The translations under genes and the position numbers were made by a program. Under the pieces are notes generated by a model. That model saw only the letters and a list, made by a program, of their open reading frames with translations, was not told where the DNA came from and searched no databases. Below are positions 16,983 to 25,567 of a stretch of DNA of 64,000 nt, piece after piece. The stretch comes from Spirosoma arboris. GTDB lineage: Bacteria; Bacteroidota; Bacteroidia; Cytophagales; Spirosomataceae. Positions within the stretch are counted from its first letter, which is position 1, and every line of letters starts with the position of its first letter. The stretch is taken from assembly GCF_009754945.1 (NCBI RefSeq), contig NZ_WPIN01000003.1, positions 682,001 to 746,000 of the forward strand, written 5' to 3'.

Positions 16983-18636
16983 AATATCTCTGAATAACGA
17001 GATGGATTTGATATTGTCTCATAAGCGGGCCATGAAACTGGCTGAGCTCGTGGGATTGTCATTAGCAAACCAAACTACGTTTGCTACGGCGGTTTCTGAA
17101 GTAGCCCGTTATGCACTTGAGCAAGGGACTAACCCTACATTGACCCTGTGCCTTAACAAATCCAGGAACAGTCAGTCGCTGGTGGCCATTATTGAAGACA
17201 AGAATCTACCGGTTGCCAATCCACTCCATCAAGGGTTGTTGTATGCCCAGCGATTGGTCGAGAAGATGGAAATAACCAACCTGGAAGCTGGAAACAAACT
17301 CACACTCTATTACAGTTTACCAACAAATCGTAAAATCAGTGCTGAGCACGTTGCCAATTGGCGTTCCCAATTCGACGCCAATCAACCCTTGTCAGCTTAT
17401 GATGAGATCAAACGAAAAAATGACCAATTGCAGGAGCTCGCTGAGCGATTGCAAACGAGCGAGGAGCATTACAAGCGAGTAACAAATTCATTGCCGCTCA
17501 TGATCTTTACGGCCAATCAGGCGGGACAGTTGTTATATGCCAACTCCTGGATAACTGAATTTACAGGGTATTCCGTACAAGCGCTTAATCAGACTAAATG
17601 GGCTCAAAGTATACATCCAGATGATTACAACGCTTTTTGGGCATTATGGACTAAACAAGCCGCCGAAGGCCTGCCATTTCACTATGAATGTCAATTAAAA
17701 GAAGGGGCTTCTCAATCGTATGTATGGCATCTTTTTTCGGCACAACCCATAAAAAGCGAACTCGGCAAATTAGCTGCCTGGACGGGCTTTGCGGTTAATA
17801 TTCATGCTCAGAAGCTTGTCGAGAAAGCCCTTCGGGAAAATGAAGAACTGATTCAGGCAAAAACTAACCTGGAGAAAGCTCAGCAGTCCCTTGAGTCGAC
17901 CGTGAGTGAACTGAACCGAAGCAACACCGAATTAAGCCAGTTTGCCTACATTGCCAGCCATGATTTACAGGAACCTCTCCGCAAAATTCAACAGTTTGGC
18001 GATCTTCTCCGTACACGGAATAGCACCGATCTGTCGACTGAGTCATTAACTTATCTGGAGCGAATGCAGTCGGCGGCCAATCGAATGTCATGGCTAATTA
18101 AAGATTTATTGGCCTACTCCCGCTTATCGACCCGCCGTGAGACGACGATTAGTTCTCCCCTCGCGAGCGTGATTAATCGTTCGTTAGAGAATTTGTCGCT
18201 AACCATTGAGGAAACAAACGCTCAAATTCAGATAGATACCCTTCCCATAATTGAAGGAGAAGCATCCCAATTGGATCAGTTATTTCAAAATTTATTGAGT
18301 AACGCCCTGAAATTTCGTCGGAATGGCATCATTCCTCATATTCGGATAAGCTCTCAGGAAATACCCGCCACCGATCTTCCTGCTTTACTAAAGCCTGCCC
18401 GATCGGCTGCGGCCTACCATAAAATTGACGTAACCGATAATGGGATTGGATTCGATGAAAAGTATCTGGATCGTATTTTTCAAGTCTTTCAACGGCTGCA
18501 CCCTAAGAACGAGTTTGCCGGAACGGGGGTCGGTTTGGCGATCTGCCAGAAGGTAGCGGCCAATCATGGCGGTGCCATTACGGCCAGTAGTCAGCCAGGA
18601 CATGGCGCCACATTTAGCGTTTATTTTCCGGTATAA
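16966..18636 (+). CDS. Stressosome-linked histidine kinase: RsbT-like domain-PAS-HisKA-HATPase
   Basis: 556 aa from ATG 16966, overlapping the phosphatase gene by 17 bases. Residues about 1-115 resemble RsbT, but the N box Asn is Tyr (VSEVARYALE) and the G1 box reads EDKNLPVA instead of DxGxG, so this domain is unlikely to bind ATP. A PAS domain (about 165-285), a coiled coil, a HisKA domain with His332 (FAYIASHDLQEPL) and an intact HATPase domain (DNGIGFDEKY; GTGVGLAICQ) follow. It has no membrane segment, so it is a cytoplasmic sensor. It probably carries the stressosome output into phosphorelay signalling. No response regulator is adjacent. Confidence 0.88.
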   Translation: MEELAKISLNNEMDLILSHKRAMKLAELVGLSLANQTTFATAVSEVARYALEQGTNPTLTLCLNKSRNSQSLVAIIEDKNLPVANPLHQGLLYAQRLVEKMEITNLEAGNKLTLYYSLPTNRKISAEHVANWRSQFDANQPLSAYDEIKRKNDQLQELAERLQTSEEHYKRVTNSLPLMIFTANQAGQLLYANSWITEFTGYSVQALNQTKWAQSIHPDDYNAFWALWTKQAAEGLPFHYECQLKEGASQSYVWHLFSAQPIKSELGKLAAWTGFAVNIHAQKLVEKALRENEELIQAKTNLEKAQQSLESTVSELNRSNTELSQFAYIASHDLQEPLRKIQQFGDLLRTRNSTDLSTESLTYLERMQSAANRMSWLIKDLLAYSRLSTRRETTISSPLASVINRSLENLSLTIEETNAQIQIDTLPIIEGEASQLDQLFQNLLSNALKFRRNGIIPHIRISSQEIPATDLPALLKPARSAAAYHKIDVTDNGIGFDEKYLDRIFQVFQRLHPKNEFAGTGVGLAICQKVAANHGGAITASSQPGHGATFSVYFPV

Positions 18637-18666
18637 CCAGCGGTATACGTTTATGGGAGGTATGCT

Positions 18667-18924
18667 TTATAAATATCCCTTCCTCGCTTCATCCAGATCG
18701 GTCTCCGTTAGCATTCCCATCTGACCTAGTGTCGTTAGTCCTTCAACTGTATGGGCCCGGTCCGATTCCGATAACTTATTCTCTTCTGTCTGCCCATAAA
18801 CTGCCTGGTCAATGGCTTCTCGAAGTTGAGTCACATTATCAAGGGCAAACACATCACTGGCCTCAGCGACTTTTTGCGTCAGGCCATCGTTGATAGATGG
18901 CATTTTCTGCTTACGTTTATCCAT
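18667..18924 (-). CDS. Small hypothetical protein, 85 aa
   Basis: Acidic, soluble, convergent with the stressosome kinase. It begins MDKRKQKMPSINDGLTQK and ends LTETDLDEARKGYL. No signal peptide or membrane helix. Composition and regular codon use suggest a real gene, but no family is recognised. It is not divergent from or coupled with any neighbour in a way that tells its function. Confidence 0.55.
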   Translation of the reverse strand: MDKRKQKMPSINDGLTQKVAEASDVFALDNVTQLREAIDQAVYGQTEENKLSESDRAHTVEGLTTLGQMGMLTETDLDEARKGYL

Positions 18925-18980
18925 TGGAAAGACTGGTTAAGTTCTATCAATAAACAATTAATCGGGCCGTATTTCCCCGT

Positions 18981-19844
18981 TTATTTCACTTGCGGTATAT
19001 CGGACGGATCAATCAACAAAAAGCCAGGGTTAATACAAGCTCCATGCCAACGTACGCCAAAGTGCAAGTGTGGGCCTGTTACCCGGCCCGTTTCGCCTAC
19101 TAAGCCTATTTTTTGTCCCTTCGTAACGGTCTGATTGGGTTTAACCGAATAGCTCTTCAAATGAAAATACTCTGAGATCAAGCCATTCCCGTGGTCAATG
19201 TAGACCGAATTTCCACTATAGAAATGATTCGCAGCCAGTAGTACCCGGCCATTGCCAGCGCTTAATGCTGGTTCTCCCATTCCAACAGGGTAGTCTTGCC
19301 CCGTATGCCGATCGCGGGGTTGACCATCAAAGGTCCGACAAGCCCCAAAATTACCTTCTCCTTTCGGCAGCGGATTAGCGGGCTTGCCTATTGGCAAATC
19401 GAAAACGGCAGGGCGCACCGTAGCTTTGTAGCTAATTATTGGGTTGATGACAGCCGCTTCTTTAGCGGCACGAGCCTGATTTTGCGGGGATACATTGATG
19501 TATTCCTTCTTCGGGAAGTTTTTAAGATCTTCCTGTGTGCAGGCTTTGAGCATTACCTGGAGAGTGGCAGTTTCCAATTTTCCACCCGTTGTTCGACGCG
19601 AGATTGTATAGGAACCTGGCTTCATATCCATATCAACAGGATAGTAACAAGTGCCATTGACAGCCGACCAGGCTCGTTTCTCCAAACTACAACGTAGACA
19701 GTTACCCGCCCAGCGGGCTACTTCGCCTTGAGCCACACTCACCGATTTACCAACTGTCCCTAAAGAGGTTTTCTTATTTTGGGCATGGTTGGGAGGCAAG
19801 TTCAGGTAGGAGCTTATTAACGCGATTAAGAGAATGGCCTTCAT
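18981..19844 (-). CDS. Secreted M23 family metallopeptidase (LytM-like)
   Basis: 287 aa with a signal peptide (MKAILLIALISSYLNLPPNH). The N-terminal half, with four Cys, is an unassigned domain. The C-terminal half, about residues 175-280, is an M23 peptidase with the zinc ligands in RHTGQDYPVG (H and D) and HLHFGV, plus VYIDHGNGLISEYFHL. M23 enzymes cut peptidoglycan cross-bridges or act as inactive activators; the full ligand set favours an active enzyme. Periplasmic. It stands alone with a 322-base upstream region. Confidence 0.87.
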   Translation of the reverse strand: MKAILLIALISSYLNLPPNHAQNKKTSLGTVGKSVSVAQGEVARWAGNCLRCSLEKRAWSAVNGTCYYPVDMDMKPGSYTISRRTTGGKLETATLQVMLKACTQEDLKNFPKKEYINVSPQNQARAAKEAAVINPIISYKATVRPAVFDLPIGKPANPLPKGEGNFGACRTFDGQPRDRHTGQDYPVGMGEPALSAGNGRVLLAANHFYSGNSVYIDHGNGLISEYFHLKSYSVKPNQTVTKGQKIGLVGETGRVTGPHLHFGVRWHGACINPGFLLIDPSDIPQVK

Positions 19845-20166
19845 GGGATGGAGCGTAAAGGTGCTCTTGATAAACCGCGAAAATGGTCCATTGTTTTTGT
19901 TGGTTAATCTTCCTGCAGATACTGTTCATGCCGAAAAGGGTGGGGCTCAATCTAATCGAAGATGCCTTTATAGGCAAAAAATGATGTTACGTAATGCCGT
20001 GTAACATCAATTAGTAGGTCACTAAGCAATAATTTAGTCAATATTGTCATTTAATTAGAAGAATTTGCAACCAACTGATATTTACCTACCAACTGACTCA
20101 TAACCATTGCTTTCTACTAAGAAAATCCTATTTTTACCTGCCAACCTCTTGTAACTTTCTTAACTT
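19845..20166. other. Intergenic region with a 9-bp hairpin
   Basis: Divergent space between the M23 peptidase and the DUF2892-like gene. TGATGTTAC at 19982-19990 pairs with GTAACATCA at 20001-20009 around a 10-nt loop. There is no T run, so it could be an operator rather than a terminator. Nothing else stands out. Confidence 0.4.
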
Positions 20167-20385
20167 ATGCTACTCAAAAAAAATGTCAGTTTTGTAGACC
20201 AGATTATACGGTCTATACTAATCGTCGATTTGCTCGTTCCCTGTCTACTGGATCTTCTTCCCAGTATCGTTGCTTATTTTTTCATCGGCCTTTCGTTAGT
20301 TCTTGTCGTTAGCTGCATCACTCGTTACTGCTGGGTTTACGACTTGCTCAAGATTTCAACAAGGCAGCAGGAGATCAACTTTTAA
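20167..20385 (+). CDS. DUF2892-like small membrane protein, 72 aa
   Basis: It begins MLLKKNVSFVDQIIRSILIV, matching the start of DUF2892 proteins (basic start, then D-x-I-I-R before the first helix). Two hydrophobic segments (about 17-40 and 43-62) follow and a short basic tail. Family members are inner-membrane proteins of unknown role, sometimes fused to rhodanese domains. A terminator follows 27 bases after the stop, so it is a single-gene unit. Confidence 0.75.
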   Translation: MLLKKNVSFVDQIIRSILIVDLLVPCLLDLLPSIVAYFFIGLSLVLVVSCITRYCWVYDLLKISTRQQEINF

Positions 20386-20412
20386 GTAGCCAATTATTTT
20401 TGTCGCCAAAAT

Positions 20413-20448
20413 CGCCCCTGCTCCTTAACAAGCAGGGGCGTCTTTTTT
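20413..20448 (+). terminator. Strong terminator after the DUF2892-like gene
   Basis: CGCCCCTGCT at 20413-20422 pairs with AGCAGGGGCG at 20431-20440, then TCTTTTTT. It shows that the next gene must start after this point. Confidence 0.9.
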
Positions 20449-20486
20449 ATGTAGTTTTACAACTCAAACCGGGTTGTCTCCAAGTT

Positions 20487-21215
20487 ATGTCCGTAAAGAA
20501 TTTTTATCAGACTCTGTATCAAAACGAATCGCTCTTCCAATTACCCGGCGAATCCTGGGAGCCATCGACACAAGTACAGGCCAACTCAGCTGATCTTATT
20601 CTTGCCGATGTATCAAGCACCCCCGAAACCACTGACTTACTAGCGGATTTAGACACTTTGTCGGCGGCAACACTAATCACTAAAACCGAACCTGTTCTGG
20701 ACGATCTGGTACAACCCGAATTAATTGTTATTCCTACTGTCAACCGGCCAGAACCCGTCGTTTTAATCAATACCCCCGAGCCTTTGAGTGAACCAGCTCC
20801 ACGCCCAACCACACCTTCTATATTGCCACCTGTTCAGCAAATCCGATTGCCACAACTTAACCATAAAGTTCTGTTGCTAGCCGATGAAGAGTTAGACCCG
20901 AGTAATTTGTTGTTTCTGGAGAAGATTCTGAAAGCGGTAAACCTGAATATTGAAGGCGTCGATTTACTCAATCTGCATGGTGTACGGGATATGGATTTCC
21001 CCGAACTACTCCGAGGGAAGTACATCAATCACTTCATTACATTTGGGGTACCTTTTGAGCGAATTAATCTCGATATCATGATGGACCGTTACTCTCCGGT
21101 TCGGTTCGAGGGCATCACCTTTCTAATGGCCGATTCATTGCCCACGATTGAAGCCGATCAAAATTTAAAAAAACGACTCTGGGGAGCTCTTCAACGGATA
21201 TTTCTGCAACGATAA
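20487..21215 (+). CDS. Hypothetical protein with a Pro-rich linker, 242 aa (possible HolD/psi-like C-terminus)
   Basis: I start at ATG 20487, because earlier starts lie inside the terminator. The N-terminal part (residues 1-25, NFYQTLYQNESLF) is followed by an acidic, Pro/Thr-rich linker (about 25-125) and a compact C-terminal domain (about 130-242) with VLLLADEEL, FITFGVP and ADSLPTIEADQNLKKRLW. The alternation of these blocks and the last helix recall the DNA polymerase III psi subunit (HolD), whose members end in a similar Leu/Trp helix. That is weak resemblance, not an identification. It lies just before two coiled-coil membrane genes. Confidence 0.7.
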   Translation: MSVKNFYQTLYQNESLFQLPGESWEPSTQVQANSADLILADVSSTPETTDLLADLDTLSAATLITKTEPVLDDLVQPELIVIPTVNRPEPVVLINTPEPLSEPAPRPTTPSILPPVQQIRLPQLNHKVLLLADEELDPSNLLFLEKILKAVNLNIEGVDLLNLHGVRDMDFPELLRGKYINHFITFGVPFERINLDIMMDRYSPVRFEGITFLMADSLPTIEADQNLKKRLWGALQRIFLQR

Positions 21216-21400
21216 GCGCCAGTCACTGTTGGATGCGCATTTAAGGTAGAACGTCTACGCTTTTCTAACCTACCATCCAGCATAAATATTCTCCGTATCC
21301 CACTGGATGACTTGCATCAATAGGGTACTATTTCCGTATTTACAACCGTTTTATTTTTAACGACCTGATCGGACCAGCCTTGAGTTGTCCGGTTTCTCTA

Positions 21401-22489
21401 ATGACGCTTATCAAACGCCTTTTTTCAGTTTTTTCCCGTAATCCTTCGCTACAGGCACCTGTGACACCAACTGTCGCCATAGTGCCAATGTCTGCATCGC
21501 TGGATATTACCCCGTTGAACCAACCGGAATCTGAACATCCACTCAACTCGTTACTTACTACCCATCTTCAACTTGAGCCTTTGCCTGGCTGGCTGGCCGA
21601 TGAAGAAAGTCTGCGCGACGAGGGTGTCTTGTTTGGCCTCTCAGATACCCGCCCTGATAGTAAAGTTGCTCAGATCAGGGCCTATTTTGGGAAACAGTCA
21701 GCCCCATTAGACGAACAAATCGAGTACTATACCGAAAAGATTGGTGAGCTCAATTTATTCATCGAGCATCGTGAAAATCGTATTACGGCCCTTCGTGACC
21801 AGATAAGCGATCTACGCGATAGCCAGCCAACACCAAACAATTTAGTTCGGCATGGAGTAAGTCTTATTTTATCGACCGTATTGTGTATCGGTAATTTCTA
21901 CCTGATCGACGAAACTCTGCACACAGCCTTCCCTAATCGCTGGATTGCGGTGGGTGTGTTTATAGCCGGTATGTTCAATTTGTTTGGACGTACATCGTTC
22001 TTTTATGAAACAGATACCAGGCTAACTGGTCGGCGACTAATTGAAGAGTTTAGTTTACCATTGGCGACGTCACTCTTTATACTTGTTCATGCTTTACAAT
22101 CGCAATCGATAGGGCAGGCAATTGGCTTATTTGTCTTTGTGTTTTTTCTGTTCCTGCTGGCGGGCAAGTTACTGTTAAGTACGTTGACAGCGCTACAAAC
22201 CGACTTCTCAGCCATTCAGAGCAACCACCGATTAGCGCTAAATAAGACACAAAATCTGTCAGCCTGGGAGGCCGAAATTGAGCAACTTAGCCAAGAGATT
22301 GACGCCATTCGGGCAAAGAAGTGGCCGCTTGTAACGGCTCTAAATCATGTACAGGCCGAGCAGACCCGTTTGAACACTCAGCGCGATGGGCTTGTTAACT
22401 TATTTATAAGTGAGTTTGAACTCGCCCGCAGTCTGCGCGATCGTCTGACTGAGCAACAGCGAAAATCAATTATGAATTATGAATTATGA
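21401..22489 (+). CDS. Hypothetical coiled-coil membrane protein, 362 aa
   Basis: The ATG at 21401 (MTLIKRLFSVF) is preferred over the TTG at 21380. A Pro/Ser-rich N-terminus is followed by a coiled coil (about 110-145, LDEQIEYYTEKIGELN), four hydrophobic segments (about 150-260) and a second coiled coil (about 270-345, WEAEIEQLSQEIDAI). The last residues (IMNYEL) are encoded by a repetitive AATTATG tract, so the natural stop may have been replaced by repeat sequence. The next gene has the same coiled coil-membrane-coiled coil plan. Family not recognised. Confidence 0.72.
   Translation: MTLIKRLFSVFSRNPSLQAPVTPTVAIVPMSASLDITPLNQPESEHPLNSLLTTHLQLEPLPGWLADEESLRDEGVLFGLSDTRPDSKVAQIRAYFGKQSAPLDEQIEYYTEKIGELNLFIEHRENRITALRDQISDLRDSQPTPNNLVRHGVSLILSTVLCIGNFYLIDETLHTAFPNRWIAVGVFIAGMFNLFGRTSFFYETDTRLTGRRLIEEFSLPLATSLFILVHALQSQSIGQAIGLFVFVFFLFLLAGKLLLSTLTALQTDFSAIQSNHRLALNKTQNLSAWEAEIEQLSQEIDAIRAKKWPLVTALNHVQAEQTRLNTQRDGLVNLFISEFELARSLRDRLTEQQRKSIMNYEL
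22468..22488. repeat. AATTATG tandem repeat (three units) overlapping a gene end
   Basis: Three perfect 7-bp units at 22468-22488 encode the last residues of the upstream protein. A partly complementary tract (ATTCATAATTTATC) lies at 22577-22590, so this may be a worn hairpin element like the others in the window. Confidence 0.6.
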
Positions 22490-22611
22490 ATTTCTACACC
22501 ATTACGTTTCATTTAGGGCTTCCGCATTATAGCACGACTAGTAGAGGAAAAGTCGGCGGAATAGCGTAGCTCTATCATTCATAATTTATCACTTATCGGT
22601 CATCATTGATT

Positions 22612-23985
22612 ATGGAGCCAACTAACAATCCTGACTTTCAGCACGGTTACACAAGCGGTGTTGAAGGGGTAAACCGGGAAACATACGAAGGATATTTATC
22701 GAGCCAGATTAATACAGACTGGCTTTCTGAGCGAATTCAGGAAAAACGGACCGAATTGGCCAATACCGAACGCCAACTATCCGAAACCACCGAAGCGAAC
22801 AGAACAGCCTTTGCCACCCTGCAGGCACATACGGTACAGGTTGAGCGATTGGCCAAACAAATCAGCCAGCGTGAAGCTGACCGGCATGCTTTGGAAGCCA
22901 GCCGGGATAACCTACTCGAACGCCGAACCAAAGCCGCTCCTGAATACTCGCTGCTGGCCGGTCTATTATTTCTAGTAGCGGGTATTTCATTTTTGGCGGG
23001 CGATCTGATTATCTCGCACGAAATTGTTGCCTACGCGCTCAACATTCGTAATACCAACGAAGCTTGGGCGTTTGCAGTCGGATTAGCCATGGTATCGATT
23101 CTATTAAAGCCTGCTTATGACCGACTTATCGAGAAACCTTACCAGGAAGATCCCGTAAAAAACGGTCGAAAATACGAGCGGTTTAAAATGGCTCTGGCTG
23201 TATTCGCCGTACTGACATTGGCCGTACTGGGCTGGTTTCGGTATGAAGCTTATCGGACAGACCAACTCAAATCAGCTATCAATAAATCGGTTCGACAACT
23301 CCAATTGAATACCGATCCGACTGCTACGACACAAACGCTTAGCCCATCGACACTAAACCAGATTGAAAAACAACTGAGCCAATCGAGCGAACTGAACCTA
23401 GCGCTGGTAAATAGTCCCTGGGCCTTATTATCGTTTGTATTGAGTGGCATATTGTTCGCTCTGGCAGGGGCTGTCTGTCTCGGCATTGCCTTGCCAGTGC
23501 TATCGGCATTCTGGTTTAGGTGGTTACAGGCTGATATAAAACTTTGGAAACTCCGCCGTCGACTAAAACGATTAGATAAGGAAATTGCGCCACTTGAAGC
23601 TCAATTTGCGGAGCAACTTACCCAGCAAAACGTATTACAGCATAATCTCGATTTATTGCCGAATCTTGCCGAACTAAAAGAACAGCGGCAGGCTACTTTA
23701 GCCGATTTAAACGAGTTACTAGCCGAACTAAAACTAGCCCAAACTGACAGTCGCATTAGCAATTTCAATGACGGATATGGTCAGGGAGAAGCTACCCGTA
23801 CCGGTTTAAGCGACGACGAACAACGGCAATTACGAAAGGAAATGCTTTCGCTTCAGAGCAGTAACCGGAAACGAGTGGACGAACCTCGTACGAATGGGAC
23901 TCCATCTACGAATGGCACAAATGGGAAACCACAAGCATTAAGACCTTACCAGACCGTTCGGAAATTTCTGTCGGACGAGTTGTAA
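22612..23985 (+). CDS. Hypothetical coiled-coil membrane protein with terminal F-x-x-G-Y-x-x-G motifs, 457 aa
   Basis: ATG 22612 begins MEPTNNPDFQHGYTSGVEG. A long N-terminal coiled coil (about 35-105) leads to four hydrophobic segments (about 113-132, 142-162, 190-210 and 265-295) with a soluble loop between the last two, then a second coiled coil (about 305-375) and a polar, Asn/Thr-rich tail. The motif FQHGYTSG near the N-terminus recurs as FNDGYGQG near residue 385, so both ends carry the same short signature. Function unknown. The shared plan with the upstream gene suggests paralogues or partners in one membrane complex. Confidence 0.75.
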   Translation: MEPTNNPDFQHGYTSGVEGVNRETYEGYLSSQINTDWLSERIQEKRTELANTERQLSETTEANRTAFATLQAHTVQVERLAKQISQREADRHALEASRDNLLERRTKAAPEYSLLAGLLFLVAGISFLAGDLIISHEIVAYALNIRNTNEAWAFAVGLAMVSILLKPAYDRLIEKPYQEDPVKNGRKYERFKMALAVFAVLTLAVLGWFRYEAYRTDQLKSAINKSVRQLQLNTDPTATTQTLSPSTLNQIEKQLSQSSELNLALVNSPWALLSFVLSGILFALAGAVCLGIALPVLSAFWFRWLQADIKLWKLRRRLKRLDKEIAPLEAQFAEQLTQQNVLQHNLDLLPNLAELKEQRQATLADLNELLAELKLAQTDSRISNFNDGYGQGEATRTGLSDDEQRQLRKEMLSLQSSNRKRVDEPRTNGTPSTNGTNGKPQALRPYQTVRKFLSDEL

Positions 23986-23994
23986 GAATGGGCT

Positions 23995-24789
23995 ATGGGA
24001 AATACACTTGACAGTAAGCAGATTCAGGATTTCGTCCAGAAGGGCTTCGTCCGGATTGATCAGGCGTTCTCATCTAAATTAGCCGAAGAAGGCCGAACCA
24101 TTCTGTGGGCTGATACAGGCTGTGATCCCAACAATCCGGCAACCTGGACTAAACCGGTTATCCGACTTGGTAACTACGGACAAGAACCGTTTCGTCAAGC
24201 CGCTAACACTCCTTGCCTACTGACTGCGTTCGATCAATTGGTTGGGCCTGGACGATGGCTACCTCGGACAAGTCTTGGCACATTTCCCATTCGTTTCCCC
24301 AGCCCAGACGATCCTGGTGATGCAGGATGGCATATTGATGTAAGCTTTGCTTCACAAGATGATGACCCAAATGACTTTCTATCCTGGCGGGCCAATATAA
24401 ATTCCAAAGGGCGGGCACTGTTGATGCTGTTTCTTTTCTCAACAATCACCGAGAACGACGCCCCGACCCGCATTCGGGTTGGTTCTCATGTAGATATTGC
24501 CCGGCAACTGGAACCAGCAGGCGAAGCGGGTTTAACCTTACGAGATCTGGCGGCCAACGGCTTTCAGGAAACAGCAGGACGACAGGTAGTAACAGCAACT
24601 GGCGAAGCAGGTACTGTTTACTTATGCCATCCCTTTTTGGTACATGCTGCTCAGGCTCATCACGGTTCTACTCCCCGTTTTTTAGCGCAGCCTCCTCTCC
24701 TACCAGCTGAGTCCTTACAGTTGGAGCGACCCAATGGCGACTATTCGCCAGTTGAACAAGCGATCCGTTTAGCGCTGGCAACAAACTAA
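23995..24789 (+). CDS. Phytanoyl-CoA dioxygenase (PhyH)-like Fe(II)/2-oxoglutarate oxygenase
   Basis: 264 aa starting nine bases after the coiled-coil gene. The Fe(II) ligands are visible as the H-x-D pair in GWHIDVSF and the distal His in CHPFLVHAAQ. PRFLAQPP contains the Arg expected to hold 2-oxoglutarate. This family hydroxylates varied small molecules and some antibiotics; the substrate cannot be read from the sequence. The close spacing suggests co-transcription with the coiled-coil gene, though a metabolic link is not evident. Confidence 0.82.
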   Translation: MGNTLDSKQIQDFVQKGFVRIDQAFSSKLAEEGRTILWADTGCDPNNPATWTKPVIRLGNYGQEPFRQAANTPCLLTAFDQLVGPGRWLPRTSLGTFPIRFPSPDDPGDAGWHIDVSFASQDDDPNDFLSWRANINSKGRALLMLFLFSTITENDAPTRIRVGSHVDIARQLEPAGEAGLTLRDLAANGFQETAGRQVVTATGEAGTVYLCHPFLVHAAQAHHGSTPRFLAQPPLLPAESLQLERPNGDYSPVEQAIRLALATN

Positions 24790-24793
24790 CTGG

Positions 24794-25330
24794 CTATAGA
24801 TTGGGCAACCATTCAAAACATAGCTTGTCGGCATCATCGCTCGTTATCTGATGAAAACCATTTTTAGTCAGTACGCCAATGGAAGCCTGATTATCAGGCA
24901 TAGTGTGGGCAATAATTCGCTTAACACCTGCTTGTTGCCATGCATGCCGAACGAGCGTGCCCACTACCTCGGTGGCAATTCCCCGGCGTCTCCATTCATC
25001 GGAAACCGAATAACCGATTTCGAGCAGACCCTCCGAATCGGGTGGCCCGAAATAACCTCCACTAGCCACTAAAGTTGCGGGTGTCGTTGTAGTTGGATAG
25101 GTAATCGCATACCAGCCGTACCAGCCAGCGACTTCTTCGCCACCTGCCAAAAGCTGATCCAGAAAAAATTGCATAGCTCCCTGATCGTACTCACCAGGAG
25201 GCCAATCGGAAGGAATAGCCACATTAAGTGCATGTCCTAGCTGTTGATTACTGACTAATTCGAACTGTAGTAAAGTTGGTGAACTAGCGACGAAGAGGAG
25301 TCGAGACGAATAGAGAAACAGTGAATTCAT
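24794..25330 (-). CDS. GNAT family N-acetyltransferase (RimJ/RimL-like)
   Basis: 178 aa, convergent with the dioxygenase four bases away. The acetyl-CoA binding motif is EIGYSVSDEWRRRGIATEVV, followed by the C-terminal MPDNQASIGVLTKNGF block typical of RimJ/RimL-like enzymes. It probably acetylates an amine on a protein N-terminus or small molecule; the substrate is not predictable. No partner gene. Its start lies 13 bases from a large inverted repeat. Confidence 0.85.
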   Translation of the reverse strand: MNSLFLYSSRLLFVASSPTLLQFELVSNQQLGHALNVAIPSDWPPGEYDQGAMQFFLDQLLAGGEEVAGWYGWYAITYPTTTTPATLVASGGYFGPPDSEGLLEIGYSVSDEWRRRGIATEVVGTLVRHAWQQAGVKRIIAHTMPDNQASIGVLTKNGFHQITSDDADKLCFEWLPNL

Positions 25331-25342
25331 GCTCTAAACTAC

Positions 25343-25422
25343 TAGGACTTTCGCTTAAAGCCGTGCCACGGTTTATAATGATAGTTAAAGTAAACGTGGC
25401 ACGGCTTTAAGCGAAAGTCCTA
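25343..25422. repeat. 32-bp-arm inverted repeat in a divergent promoter region
   Basis: The arm at 25343-25375 is complementary to 25391-25422 apart from one extra G, with a 15-base spacer. Neither arm resembles its surroundings. The element lies between the starts of two divergent genes, so it is not a normal terminator. A MITE-like insertion or a large transcript-leader hairpin are the main possibilities. Confidence 0.75.
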
Positions 25423-25567
25423 CTTATTTACGAATTAGAGTAATTCTCATAATTACAAATTCAATTACATTCGGTCTGTTGCTTTCTAGCACACGAAATC
25501 TATATAGGTGAACCAGGCATGATGTAATAAGGCCGTTGATTAACAAAGCCTCATAGTATAAACGATA

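Noticed and set aside
20400..20486. Upstream TTG start for the Pro-linker protein
   Set aside because: The segment contains a complete terminator hairpin at 20413-20448, so the start must be later, at 20487.
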